This document shows positions 55,250 to 64,000 of a stretch of 64,000 bases of DNA, piece by piece (within the stretch, counting starts at the first letter, position 1; each line of letters starts with the position of its first letter). Source of the DNA: Marimonas arenosa (GTDB lineage: Bacteria > Pseudomonadota > Alphaproteobacteria > Rhodobacterales > Rhodobacteraceae). Below the pieces are notes generated by a model that did no database searches, was not told the origin of the DNA, and was given only the letters and a program-made list of their open reading frames with translations. The position numbers were made by a program, and so were the translations under genes. The DNA lies in contig NZ_JANHAX010000005.1 in assembly GCF_030848945.1 (NCBI RefSeq), positions 305,650 to 369,649 on the forward strand. The letters are read 5' to 3'.

Positions 55250-55867
55250 TCACTCGGCGCCGCGGTTCCCGGCAAATCCCCGGATCACGCCGCCGATCAG
55301 CCGCACGCCCTCAGCCTGCAGATCAAAGCCGCGCGCCTCCAGCGACCAGCGCATCGCCAAACCCTGGATCGTGGCCAGGATCACTGCGGCCAGATCACCA
55401 GCCTCAGCCCGCCCGCCGCCGATCTGGCCTCGGTCCTGTGCCGCCGCGATCAACGCGGCAAACCCCGCCCGCCGCCGCGTCATCACCGTCTGAAAATGCG
55501 CCCGCAGTGCCTCGTTCTCGGAATGCAGCTCGCGCGAGAACAAGATCGCCGGAATTGCCGGCGTCTGCATGATCTGACCCAGATACCGCGCCACCAGAGC
55601 CTCGAGCCTCGCCAGCGGATCGTTCTCGTCCACTGTCGGAAGGCCGGGCGCTCCGGGCTCCATCCCCTGGGTGATCGTCTCGCCCACCGCCAGCCAGATG
55701 TCGGGCTTGGTCGGGAAATGCCGGAAGATGGCCGGCTGGCTAATGCCCACGGCCTCGGCCAGAGCCTGCGTCGTCACCCGGTCGGGTCCGACCTCTCCGG
55801 CAAGCCGGATAGCTGTTGCCACGAGTTCGGCCTTGCGGTCTTCGGCGCGTTTGCGTTGACGTGTCAC
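55250..55867 (-). CDS. TetR-family transcriptional regulator
   Basis: The 205-residue protein has the TetR helix-turn-helix RVTTQALAEAVGISQPAIFRHFPTK (split here, about residues 30-55) followed by an all-helical ligand domain. I chose the GTG at 55867 (GAGGG upstream), because the in-frame extension to 55918 would overlap the cytochrome gene. It is located just upstream of the SDR-photolyase operon on the same strand and may control it or be part of it; its operator is not identified. Confidence 0.82.
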   Translation of the reverse strand: MTRQRKRAEDRKAELVATAIRLAGEVGPDRVTTQALAEAVGISQPAIFRHFPTKPDIWLAVGETITQGMEPGAPGLPTVDENDPLARLEALVARYLGQIMQTPAIPAILFSRELHSENEALRAHFQTVMTRRRAGFAALIAAAQDRGQIGGGRAEAGDLAAVILATIQGLAMRWSLEARGFDLQAEGVRLIGGVIRGFAGNRGAE

Positions 55868-55871
55868 CGAG

Positions 55872-56363
55872 TCAGCTACCCTCGTCCTGTCCCTCAACGC
55901 CAAGACGATACCCGGCATGGCAGCCGGTGCAAATCTCCATCGCCTCGCCCAGCGCGCCCAGGATTTCCAGAGGGTCGTCGCTTCGTCCCGCGAGGTCGGC
56001 GAGATCGTCCATGGCCCGATGGGCAGAGTAGCCCATCGTCATGAACTCCAACGGCAGCTTGGCGATCAGCACCGGGCTTTCGCCCTCGGCCGCCACCATC
56101 CCCACCGCGCGCGCCTCGGTGGCCACGGTCTCCATATCACCCTTGACCGCCGCCTGGGTGATGGCCTTGGACGCCTCCAGCAACGCCCGCATTTCTCCCA
56201 GAACCCGGTTGCGTTCGTCTTTGCTCAGCAGGATCGCCGTACGCCCGTCCTCGTAAGGCTCGGTATTGCCCTGAATAACGAACAGATATGCCCCTGCCCC
56301 CAGCGCTGCCGCGAGAACCGCCGACACCGCCCAACCCGCTTTGCATGCAATACTCATTGTCAT
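55872..56363 (-). CDS. Cytochrome c, class-II/cytochrome c'-like
   Basis: The 163-residue protein has an N-terminal membrane helix or signal (GWAVSAVLAAALGAGAYLF), a helical body, and the haem motif CTGCH near the C-terminus (EICTGCHAGYR), the arrangement of class II cytochromes. The N-terminal Met ligand typical of c556 is not certain. It is probably anchored with the haem domain in the periplasm. It is the first gene of the minus-strand run to TetR, SDR and photolyase. ATG 56363 with a weak site. Confidence 0.75.
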   Translation of the reverse strand: MTMSIACKAGWAVSAVLAAALGAGAYLFVIQGNTEPYEDGRTAILLSKDERNRVLGEMRALLEASKAITQAAVKGDMETVATEARAVGMVAAEGESPVLIAKLPLEFMTMGYSAHRAMDDLADLAGRSDDPLEILGALGEAMEICTGCHAGYRLGVEGQDEGS

Positions 56364-56474
56364 GGGTCCCATTCTCTATGATCCATCGCGCGTCTTAAAT
56401 TAGTAATCAATAACTCACTTAGATGTCAATCTCTCCCTGCACGCTTTTTTCGCTTTATCTTCACGCAGCGGGGC

Positions 56475-56480
56475 TTATAA
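56475..56480 (+). promoter_or_regulatory. leuA: Possible -10 element of the leu leader
   Basis: TTATAA lies about 11 bases before the leader ATG at 56491, so the leader mRNA would start almost at the ATG (nearly leaderless). No convincing -35 is visible. Low confidence. Confidence 0.35.
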
Positions 56481-56490
56481 GGTCGTCCCC

Positions 56491-56577
56491 ATGATTACTC
56501 AGGGCCATATACCAACTGTCGCACGCGTCCCGCGCGCCTGTGCGCTTGCCCTGCTTCTAATCCTTAGCCGCCTCTGA
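56491..56577 (+). CDS. leuL: Leucine-rich leader peptide of leuA
   Basis: This 28-residue open frame ends in LALLLILSRL; six of its last ten residues are Leu, including a rarer CTA codon. It lies 82 bp before leuA and its stop codon lies inside the left arm of a perfect hairpin. This is the classic layout of an amino-acid biosynthesis attenuator: scarcity of charged Leu-tRNA stalls the ribosome on the Leu run and changes the RNA fold. It has a very weak ribosome site and may be translated from a near-leaderless transcript. The gene is too short for automatic calling. Confidence 0.75.
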   Translation: MITQGHIPTVARVPRACALALLLILSRL

Positions 56578-56608
56578 GCGTGCCTCTTTCGGCGCGGGCG
56601 CTCAGAGG
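56571..56608 (+). promoter_or_regulatory. leuA: Leu attenuator hairpin
   Basis: CCTCTGAGCG (56571-56580) pairs perfectly with CGCTCAGAGG (56599-56608); the left arm includes the leader stop codon. No T-run terminator follows clearly, so the alternative fold may act through ribosome access or Rho rather than an intrinsic terminator. Confidence 0.65.
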
Positions 56609-56658
56609 ATGCAGGCTTCTGCGCCATCAGGCTTAAGGATAACGAAAGAGACCCCAAA

Positions 56659-58227
56659 ATGACCGATCAATCTTCCCAAGACCGTGTCTTGATTTTCGAC
56701 ACGACATTGCGTGACGGCGAACAATCTCCCGGCGCCACCATGAGCCACGATGAAAAGCTCGAGATCGCCGAAATGCTCGACGACATGGGCGTTGATATCA
56801 TCGAGGCCGGCTTTCCCATCGCCTCGGAAGGCGATTTCAGGGCCGTGAGCGAGATTGCCGAGCGTTCGAAGGACTCGGTGATCTGCGGGCTGGCCCGCGC
56901 CAATGCCAAAGATATCGACCGCTGCTGGGAGGCGGTACGCGGCGCCGAACGCCCGCGCATCCACACCTTCATCGGCACCTCGCCGCTGCATCGCCAGATC
57001 CCCAATCTCACGATGGATGAAATGGCCGACCTGATCCATGACACCGTCAGCCACGCCCGCAATCTCTGCGACAACGTGCAATGGTCGCCGATGGACGCCA
57101 CGCGGACCGAGTGGGACTATCTCTGCCGGGTGATCGAGATTGCCATCAAGGCCGGCGCCACCACGATCAACATTCCCGACACGGTGGGCTACACCGCGCC
57201 GGAAGAAAGCGCCAGCCTCATCCGCCGCCTGATCGAAACCGTGCCCGGCGCCGGCGAGGTGGTGTTTGCCACCCACTGCCACAACGACCTCGGCATGGCC
57301 ACCGCCAACGCGCTGGCCGCGGTGGCGGGCGGCGCGCGGCAGATCGAATGCACCATCAACGGGCTCGGCGAACGCGCCGGCAACACCGCGCTGGAAGAGG
57401 TGGTGATGGCGCTCAAGGTGCGCAACGACATCATGCCGTGGCGGACGGCCATCGACACCACCAAGATCATGGCGATCTCGCGCCGCGTCGCCACCGTCTC
57501 GGGCTTCCCGGTGCAGTTCAACAAGGCCATCGTCGGCAAGAACGCCTTTGCCCATGAAAGCGGCATCCACCAGGACGGCATGCTGAAGAACCCCGAAAAT
57601 TTCGAGATCATGCGCCCCGAGGATATCGGGCTCGCCGCCTCGTCGCTGCCTTTGGGCAAGCATTCCGGCCGCGCCGCGCTGCGCGACAAGCTGGAAAACC
57701 TCGGTTTCGATGTCGGCGACAACCAGTTGAAAGACATCTTCGTGCGCTTCAAAGAACTCGCCGACCGCAAGAAGGAAGTTTTCGACGACGACCTGATTGC
57801 GCTGATGCGCGTCGGCGAGGATGCCGCCAACGACCGGCTGAAACTGAAAACCCTCGCCGTGACCTGCGGCACCGGCGGCCCGGCCGAAGCGAAGATCGCG
57901 ATGGAGATCGACGGAAAGGAAAAAACCGCCACGATGACCGGCGACGGCCCGGTCGATGCCAGCTTCCGCGCGGTGCGCGCGCTGTATCCCAACACCGCCC
58001 ATCTCGAGCTCTACCAGGTTCACGCCGTCACCGAAGGCACCGACGCCCAGGCCACCGTCTCGGTGCGGCTCGAGGAAGGCGGCAACATCGCCACCGGCCA
58101 GTCGGCCGACACCGACACCGTGGTGGCCAGCGTCAAGGCTTACATACACGCGCTGAACCGCCTGCTGGTACGCCGCGGCAAGCTCGGGCAGGACGAAAAG
58201 GAAATCAGCTACAAGGACGTCGGCTGA
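56659..58227 (+). CDS. leuA: 2-isopropylmalate synthase
   Basis: The 522-residue enzyme has a DRE-TIM barrel start FDTTLRDGEQSPGATMS with the divalent-metal Asp, HCHNDLGMATANALA (metal His pair), NGLGERAGNTALEEV, and the subdomain HESGIHQDGMLK. The C-terminal about 130 residues form the LeuA regulatory domain (leucine feedback). It condenses acetyl-CoA and 2-oxoisovalerate in leucine synthesis. Preceded by its own leader; followed by a terminator hairpin at 58233. Confidence 0.95.
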   Translation: MTDQSSQDRVLIFDTTLRDGEQSPGATMSHDEKLEIAEMLDDMGVDIIEAGFPIASEGDFRAVSEIAERSKDSVICGLARANAKDIDRCWEAVRGAERPRIHTFIGTSPLHRQIPNLTMDEMADLIHDTVSHARNLCDNVQWSPMDATRTEWDYLCRVIEIAIKAGATTINIPDTVGYTAPEESASLIRRLIETVPGAGEVVFATHCHNDLGMATANALAAVAGGARQIECTINGLGERAGNTALEEVVMALKVRNDIMPWRTAIDTTKIMAISRRVATVSGFPVQFNKAIVGKNAFAHESGIHQDGMLKNPENFEIMRPEDIGLAASSLPLGKHSGRAALRDKLENLGFDVGDNQLKDIFVRFKELADRKKEVFDDDLIALMRVGEDAANDRLKLKTLAVTCGTGGPAEAKIAMEIDGKEKTATMTGDGPVDASFRAVRALYPNTAHLELYQVHAVTEGTDAQATVSVRLEEGGNIATGQSADTDTVVASVKAYIHALNRLLVRRGKLGQDEKEISYKDVG

Positions 58228-58232
58228 CCGAC

Positions 58233-58258
58233 CGGCGGGCAGCCATCCCTGCCCGCCG
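58233..58258 (+). terminator. Terminator-like hairpin after leuA
   Basis: The 10-bp perfect stem CGGCGGGCAG/CTGCCCGCCG with loop CCATCC starts 5 bases past the leuA stop. The U-tract is weak (ATCCGTCCTTC), but no other end is visible. Confidence 0.6.
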
Positions 58259-58277
58259 ATCCGTCCTTCATCTTGCC

Positions 58278-59550
<1,273 letters not shown>

Positions 59551-59580
59551 TCCGGCCGGCAGTGGCCGCAATGGCCGCTC

Positions 59581-59621
59581 AGCGGGACAAAGCCGACGTT
59601 CGGTGTCGCTCTGCGTTTTTT
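59581..59621 (+). terminator. Probable terminator directly after mreB
   Basis: An imperfect hairpin with core GCCGA-CGT-TCGGT, extended by GAC/GTC and AGC/GCT, is followed closely by TTTTTT (59616-59621). It indicates that mreB is transcribed alone in this genome. Confidence 0.5.
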
Positions 59622-59767
59622 AGCCGCTTTCACCGCATGCCGCATGAACTCAAGCCAACGCGACTACGCGATTTGACAAAGGTCTATTTGTGCTGATCTC
59701 CTTGGTGTAGCCTCTACTGAGCAGATATCGTCACGCCGGATACAACCAACGGGCATAGCGAGCAGAC

Positions 59768-61189
59768 ATGCGTTTCAGCCTCCCTAGAGCATTGGGTTAT
59801 TTGGTTGGCGGGCTCTGGACAGACCGGGGCGGACGTAAGCGCATTGAAGCCAAGCAACTCCGCAATCTTCGGCGTCTCGTGGAAAAGGCGCGGCGCGACT
59901 CGCCGCTGTTTCACCGGCTCTACGCGGATCTGCCACCATCGAGCGCGATCGACCTGCGCGACTTGCCGGTGACCCGCAAACCCGATCTCATGGCCGAATT
60001 CGACGATTGGCTGACGATCCGGTCTCTCCCCCTCGACAGGGCGCGCGAGCATCTCAGGGACATCGGGAAGGTTGGTGTGCCGATCGACGATGTCGCCGTT
60101 TTTCAGACCTCCGGGACATCGGGCGAACCTGCTGTCATCGTCTTGTCCTCAGCGTTTGTCGAGTATGCCTATGGAATCATGATGGCGCGATTCGATCGGC
60201 AAACGTGGAAGCTCGTCCGGGAGGTCCGCAAGCTCGGCATCAGGGTGACGATCACCGGTGGCAATGGTCACTTCGCCGGCAACGGGTTCAACAAGCTGGT
60301 GCAACGGCTGAATCCGGTACTGGCGAAGCAGTTTGGGGTGACTTTCATCGAGGCCGAGCAGCCGATTGGCCGACTCGTCGACAGGCTTAACGCGCTTCGG
60401 GACGTCGCCTGGATCGTGACCTACCCCAGCATGCTGGCCATCCTCGTCAGGGAAAAGGAGGCCGGGCGGCTGCGGATCGAGCCTGCGCTCTTCACTTTGG
60501 GAGGCGAGACACTCACAAATGATCTTCGCGCGCGGGTGCGACAGGCCTTCCCCTCGCTGAAATACGGCATTGCCGATCCCTATGGCTGCACCGAGTGCCT
60601 GGCGCTGTCGTTCGAGTGCAGCCACGGGCGCAAGCATGTGAACGAAGACTGGGTCATCCTGGAAGCGGTCGACGAGGCGATGCAGCCCGTTCCCGATGGC
60701 ACGTTGTCGGCGACCGTGCTATTGACGGTGCTTGCCAACGAGGTTCAGCCGTTCATCCGATACGATCTTGGCGACTGCGTTCGTTTCTACGCAGACCCCT
60801 GCCCCTGTGGCTCACCGTTTCGCAGTCTTCAGGTGCAAGGACGCCAGGCAACGCTGGTTCGTGTGGGTGAGGTGACGCTGTCGCCGCTCGTCTTCGATCT
60901 CGAGCACGAGCATGCCCAGCGTATCCAGCTGGTCCAGACCGGTGAGAGAGATTTCGAAGTGCGAATACAAATGGCCAATGAGGCGGCGGCAGGACGTGTC
61001 TTTCAAGAGGTCATCGTGTCGGTGAAACGAGTCTTTCACGATAATGGCCTGGACGACGTCGCGGTGCGAGAAAGCGAGAAACTTCCCGAATTCACCGCGA
61101 GCGGCAAATTCCACGAAGTTGTGCCTTTGCAACGCGCCGACGCACGAAACATGACATCGTCGGGTAGTCGCCAGCTTCCGACCGAGTGA
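59768..61189 (+). CDS. PaaK-like adenylating enzyme (phenylacetate-CoA ligase family)
   Basis: The 473-residue ANL-superfamily protein has the ATP loop FQTSGTSGEPAVIVLS, a central DPYGCTECLALSF-type acid/motif region, IRYDLGDCVRFYADPCPCGS (the PaaK Y-x-x-x-D motif with CPCG) and a short C-terminal lid. It activates an aryl or fatty acid as the AMP ester; no partner genes are nearby, so the product cannot be stated. A TTGACA at 59673-59678 is a possible -35. The island-like context, between mreB and decayed genes, suggests acquisition. Codon choice is a little less GC-biased than mreB. Confidence 0.8.
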   Translation: MRFSLPRALGYLVGGLWTDRGGRKRIEAKQLRNLRRLVEKARRDSPLFHRLYADLPPSSAIDLRDLPVTRKPDLMAEFDDWLTIRSLPLDRAREHLRDIGKVGVPIDDVAVFQTSGTSGEPAVIVLSSAFVEYAYGIMMARFDRQTWKLVREVRKLGIRVTITGGNGHFAGNGFNKLVQRLNPVLAKQFGVTFIEAEQPIGRLVDRLNALRDVAWIVTYPSMLAILVREKEAGRLRIEPALFTLGGETLTNDLRARVRQAFPSLKYGIADPYGCTECLALSFECSHGRKHVNEDWVILEAVDEAMQPVPDGTLSATVLLTVLANEVQPFIRYDLGDCVRFYADPCPCGSPFRSLQVQGRQATLVRVGEVTLSPLVFDLEHEHAQRIQLVQTGERDFEVRIQMANEAAAGRVFQEVIVSVKRVFHDNGLDDVAVRESEKLPEFTASGKFHEVVPLQRADARNMTSSGSRQLPTE

Positions 61190-61629
61190 GGACATGAGTG
61201 CCCCACAATCCCGCTCACCTAGGGGTCTCCGGCTCTGTCACGAAACCGACCTTCGCCGTTGAGCTCAAGACAAGCAAACATGGGCTCGGCGCAGAGCCAT
61301 CGTGCGCGTAGTCCATATCGCATTCTTCAAAAAACGCGTGATGTAACTACTAGACCGATACGTAAAGTTCGGAGCATCCCCGATTTTGGCCACGGCCAGA
61401 ATTCGAAGGTTCCTATCTTTTATCTTCGTTTCTGGCACCTTGTTGGCTGGTACAAACGTTCCAGACAACCCTTTCTAAAATAGTATACCACCGTGAATGT
61501 GGAAAACGGACGTCTGTTCAATCTCAGTATTTTTGAAAATGGGCTCGATCCGGACTTTCGTTGTGCGACCCACCAAGGTCAGCAACGCGGACAAAACCGC
61601 CAATTTGTGTTGGTTTGCCAGCGTAATCC
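61190..61629. other. AT-richer gap without a convincing gene
   Basis: 440 bp between the PaaK-like gene and the convergent SDR. Small frames on both strands have Arg-rich products and no ribosome sites. The composition is clearly lower in GC than the window average, with CTAGTA- and TACCG-like patches. It includes an isolated ACCTAGGG half-site near 61217. It could be a degraded insertion; I see no terminal inverted repeats or transposase. Confidence 0.45.
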
Positions 61630-62427
61630 CTAAGTGGTGCCTTTGCCCAAGTGCAACCCTGCATCCACCAATAGCAATTCCCCCGTGACATGCCTGGACG
61701 CGTCGGAAAGGAAAAACAGCGCGGTGTCAGCTATATCGTTTGGGTCGGACGCGGCCGCCAGAGGCGTTGCCGCCTCGATTCTGCGAAGCGTTTTTTCAAA
61801 GCTCTGCTCATCCATGGTGTCCTTGAACCAGCGTGTGCCGATGAAGCCAGGGCAAATCGCGTTCACGCGGATAGCTGGCGCCAGCGCGCGGGCCAGGGAA
61901 ACCGTCATCGTGTTGAGCGCCCCTTTGGATGCGGCATAGGCGACCGATGAGCCGATGCCTTTGATTCCGGCGATGGACGATGTGTTGAGCACAGCACTGG
62001 ACCTGCCGGTTTTCTCATATGCCGCCTCAAGCAATGGTTTGGTAGCTTGCAGCATCAGGTATGGCCCAACCACATTGACCTCGTAGATGTCCATGAAATC
62101 GGCTTTCGTGAGGGCGTCGAGGTCAGAGTGGTCCCGCGCGTGCCGGGTGATACCGGCATTATTGACCAGAATGTCCAGCCATCCCCACTGCTGTGCCGCT
62201 TCCGCCAGTTCCCGACACCCGGCAGGGTCGGCAACATTCGCCTGCACCACCTTTACCTGTGCTCCAGCTGTCCGGCACAGATCGGCTGCTTCTGCCGCCT
62301 CAGCGGAGGATCGGGAATAGTTGATGATCACATCTGCGCCGCGTTCAGCCAGCTTCACCGAGACCGAACGTCCCAGCCCCGTTGCAGACCCGGTCACCAG
62401 GGCGACGCGTCCTTCCAAATCACTCAT
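61630..62427 (-). CDS. FabG-like short-chain dehydrogenase/reductase
   Basis: The 265-residue classical SDR has VTGSATGLGRSVS (cofactor motif), LVNNAGITRHARD, the catalytic Ser/Tyr/Lys as NTSSIAGIKG and YAASKGALN, and PGFIGTRWF. NADP-type selectivity is suggested by YSRSSAEAAE after strand 2. The reaction is unknown; pairing with the PaaK-like gene might indicate a fatty-acyl or aromatic-acid pathway. ATG 62427, with AAAGG upstream. Convergent with the PaaK-like gene. Confidence 0.85.
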   Translation of the reverse strand: MSDLEGRVALVTGSATGLGRSVSVKLAERGADVIINYSRSSAEAAEAADLCRTAGAQVKVVQANVADPAGCRELAEAAQQWGWLDILVNNAGITRHARDHSDLDALTKADFMDIYEVNVVGPYLMLQATKPLLEAAYEKTGRSSAVLNTSSIAGIKGIGSSVAYAASKGALNTMTVSLARALAPAIRVNAICPGFIGTRWFKDTMDEQSFEKTLRRIEAATPLAAASDPNDIADTALFFLSDASRHVTGELLLVDAGLHLGKGTT

Positions 62428-62819
62428 GTTTTGCACCTTTCCCTGCCGTTTCATTGGCACCTTCGCACCTTTCTGGACAAGAGATCAAAGGCCATGGTTT
62501 GTGGGGGCTGGGCCTTTGGTGGAAGTTTCTGGACAAATGAAAACCGGCGCGCGCATCGCTACGTTGAGTTACTCCCCAATGTTTGGACAGGTTTGGTGTA
62601 ACTTAAGCTACTCTTTGCACCTGCTGACCGGTTTGGGTTTCCTCTTTTCCCAGCCCAAAAACATGGCTGGGGGTTGCCGCCAAGGGCGGAAGTCCCATGG
62701 TGTCGTGCCAGCGAGGCTGGAATGCGGGCGGTGGCGATGGTAATCCGAAACGCGCAAAGGCTTTCAAAAAGGCTATTCAGATCGCCGTCCTTATCGCGCA
62801 CTTTTCATTTGTATGCAAA
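62428..62819. other. Gap with no recognisable gene
   Basis: AT-richer DNA between the SDR and the argH-like fragment. Frames here are short and lack ribosome sites. The 3' border is marked by the abrupt appearance of argH-like coding at about 62820, so a breakpoint probably lies near 62815. Confidence 0.4.
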
Positions 62820-62900
62820 GGCTCGCGCAGCTCTTGTGGTCGCGCGGCCCCGGATCAGGTACGCGCCCAGAATGCGCGCTGGCGGGAGCGTACGGCATGA
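62820..62900 (+). pseudogene. argH: Decayed 3' end of argH (argininosuccinate lyase)
   Basis: The frame ending at TGA 62898-62900 reads GSRSSCGRAAPDQVRAQNARWRE before the stop, written here in two parts only for length: SRSSCGRAAP then DQVRAQNARWRE. The C-terminus of ArgH normally has S-R-x-S-Y-G-G-T-A-P, then a V-R helix with W. The Tyr and Gly-Thr are altered and nothing ArgH-like precedes it. The stop overlaps the lipoprotein ATG as ATGA, the coupling expected of an argH-lipoprotein pair. Call by eye only. Confidence 0.5.
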
Positions 62901-63073
62901 TGAAAGTTGTGGTTTTACTTCTGACCGGTGCGGCGCTTTTAGCCTGTGGCGCCGATGGCGAACCGGTTCAGCCCAGCATGAACAGCACGGTTCAAGTCAC
63001 CGGTGACGGGGTGTCGGGCTCGACCGACGTCTCCCTGCGACAGGGGCCTTTCACCCTGGGGCTATCGCTCTGA
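62897..63073 (+). CDS. Small lipoprotein
   Basis: The 58-residue protein has a lipoprotein signal ending LTGAALLACGAD (lipobox LLAC), then a short tail DGVSGSTDVSLRQGPFTLGLSL. Small lipoproteins of this kind sit between argH and lysA in several roseobacters, but lysA is not downstream here. Its role is unknown. Coupled to the argH-like fragment by ATGA overlap. Confidence 0.65.
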   Translation: MMKVVVLLLTGAALLACGADGEPVQPSMNSTVQVTGDGVSGSTDVSLRQGPFTLGLSL

Positions 63074-63323
63074 GATCGATCTGAACCGCCAGGCGCTTTT
63101 AGGAATGTGTGCTTGGGTTGAGCACCCGCGGGAGTGTGGTTGTCGCGGAATCTCGACCTGCGACTGTTCCAGGCAGGAATGTCCGCAGCCGCAAGTTTCA
63201 CCGTTTCTTCTGCGATTTCTTGCTAATCTGGTGCATACTTCGTGCACGCTTTTTTTGATCCCGGCGGAAAGCCCGCGGGACCGACGGCAAACAATTATCT
63301 GATGAAGCTTCAAGGAGAATGAC

Positions 63324-64000
63324 ATGCCCAGTTTCAACGTTACCGGCCTAACCACGACTGGCCAGACACTCACAAGCGGCGAGCACGGTCTCATTACCAC
63401 AAACGGAACCCTGGCCACGAGCGGCAACGCCATCGATGTCAGCGGCGGCGTCGTGGTCTCGGTTTATGGGGTCATCAATGCAATCAACGGCGCGGCAATC
63501 AACGCTGGCACGGATAGTGTGTTGGATCTGAACGTCGGCTCAGGCGGCAACATATACGCGGCAAACACGGGAACTAGTGGCAAAGCCACGGTGTACACCG
63601 CGGGTGCGGCCGCTCTCTTGGTGCATAACGCCGGCGTCATTCAGTCTGACTGGTTCGCCGCGATTTACGCAAACAGCGCGGCAAACACTGAAATCGACAT
63701 CAACAATTCCGGTGTTCTGCAGGGTGACTACGGCATTTTCGTGAACGGGAGCGACACGGAAACGACCATTTTGAACACCGGCACGATCATGGGGCAGAGC
63801 TACGCCATCTATTTCTTGAGCTCTGGCACCAGCTCGACCGTGGACTTCTACAATTCCGGTACACTGATTTCCGCGGGAACGGCCTATTTGGGCAGCGACG
63901 GCACCGATCAGGTCGTCAACAACGGAGTGATCAACGGTACCGTGATGCTTGGCGGCGGTGACGACACCTATGACGGCCGCAACGGCACGCTGAATGGCGA
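63324..64000 (+). CDS. 5' end of a repeat-rich beta-helix/RTX-like surface protein
   Basis: An ATG at 63324, preceded by a strong site (CAAGGAGAATGAC), opens a frame of 225 codons that continues past the right edge. The protein is very Gly/Asn/Thr/Ser-rich and made of repeats of about 22-28 residues around N-[STAN]-G-x-[IVL] (for example NAGVIQSD, NSGVLQGDYGIFV, NTGTIMGQSYAIYF, NNGVINGTVMLGGGDD). No signal peptide; the last visible part GGGDDTYDGRNGT is the start of an RTX Ca-binding motif, so type I secretion is likely. Confidence 0.75.
   Translation, partial: MPSFNVTGLTTTGQTLTSGEHGLITTNGTLATSGNAIDVSGGVVVSVYGVINAINGAAINAGTDSVLDLNVGSGGNIYAANTGTSGKATVYTAGAAALLVHNAGVIQSDWFAAIYANSAANTEIDINNSGVLQGDYGIFVNGSDTETTILNTGTIMGQSYAIYFLSSGTSSTVDFYNSGTLISAGTAYLGSDGTDQVVNNGVINGTVMLGGGDDTYDGRNGTLNG

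Noticed and set aside
61259..61483. Short frame in the gap after the PaaK-like gene
   Set aside because: No start signal, Arg/Ser/Thr-rich product and no family pattern.
62813..62896. Longer lipoprotein frame starting at 62813
   Set aside because: The extension would put 28 residues before the lipobox signal and overlaps the argH-like frame; the ATG at 62897 is the natural start.

Overview
The window looks like chromosomal DNA of a marine Rhodobacteraceae (Roseobacter-group alphaproteobacterium). The evidence is high GC with strong third-position bias, the division/peptidoglycan gene order, small proteins of the Rhodobacterales-specific DUF2484 type inside that cluster, a cobS/cobT pair near bolA and a J-domain gene, a sulfide:quinone oxidoreductase whose three key cysteines fall at exactly the Rhodobacter capsulatus positions, and an FeS-cluster photolyase. 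No rRNA, tRNA, CRISPR array, transposase or phage gene was found.

Layout. 1-12 kb: housekeeping genes (degenerate receiver protein, HemJ/CopD-like membrane protein, thioesterase, DUF4177, BolA, J-domain protein, Tat-type MsrB, K+ channel with a C-terminal zinc ribbon, CobS, a small orphan, CobT, aminopeptidase P, DUF427, NYN-domain protein). 12-17 kb: ClC channel, FAD-linked (D-lactate/glycolate type) dehydrogenase and a LuxR-HTH/alpha-beta-hydrolase fusion. 17.4-33.8 kb, almost all on the minus strand: ftsW-murG-murC-(small membrane proteins, APC permease, two DUF2484)-murB-ddl-ftsQ-ftsA-ftsZ-lpxC-bamD-recN. This is the distal half of a dcw cluster, but its upstream neighbour is not murD. 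34.5-45 kb: FkbM methyltransferase, HI0933-type flavoprotein, Tag glycosylase, three tandem paralogous c-type cytochromes, PaaI-type thioesterase, Tat-exported metallo-beta-lactamase fold protein, NadE and a secreted protein built of MORN repeats. 45-53 kb: a sulfur-flavoured neighbourhood. It holds a membrane-spanning one-component regulator (periplasmic PhnD-like domain, one TM helix, cytoplasmic LuxR HTH), a perfect 20-bp palindrome at its 3' end, an exported DsrE-like protein, an operon of arylsulfotransferase, small membrane protein and membrane sulfotransferase, and SQR. 53-56.4 kb: photolyase, SDR, TetR and a class-II-like cytochrome c. 56.4-59.6 kb: leuA preceded by a leucine-rich leader peptide and hairpin, then mreB. 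59.6-64 kb: a disturbed region. mreC/mreD do not follow mreB; instead there is a terminator, a PaaK-like adenylating enzyme, a FabG-like SDR, what looks like a decayed argH 3' end coupled to a small lipoprotein, and the start of a large beta-repeat (RTX-like) surface protein that runs off the right edge.

The most interesting candidate for an undescribed system is the 46.4-48.4 kb regulator/palindrome/DsrE unit beside the sulfotransferase and SQR genes. All functional statements rest on recognising families and motifs by eye; no database search was possible.
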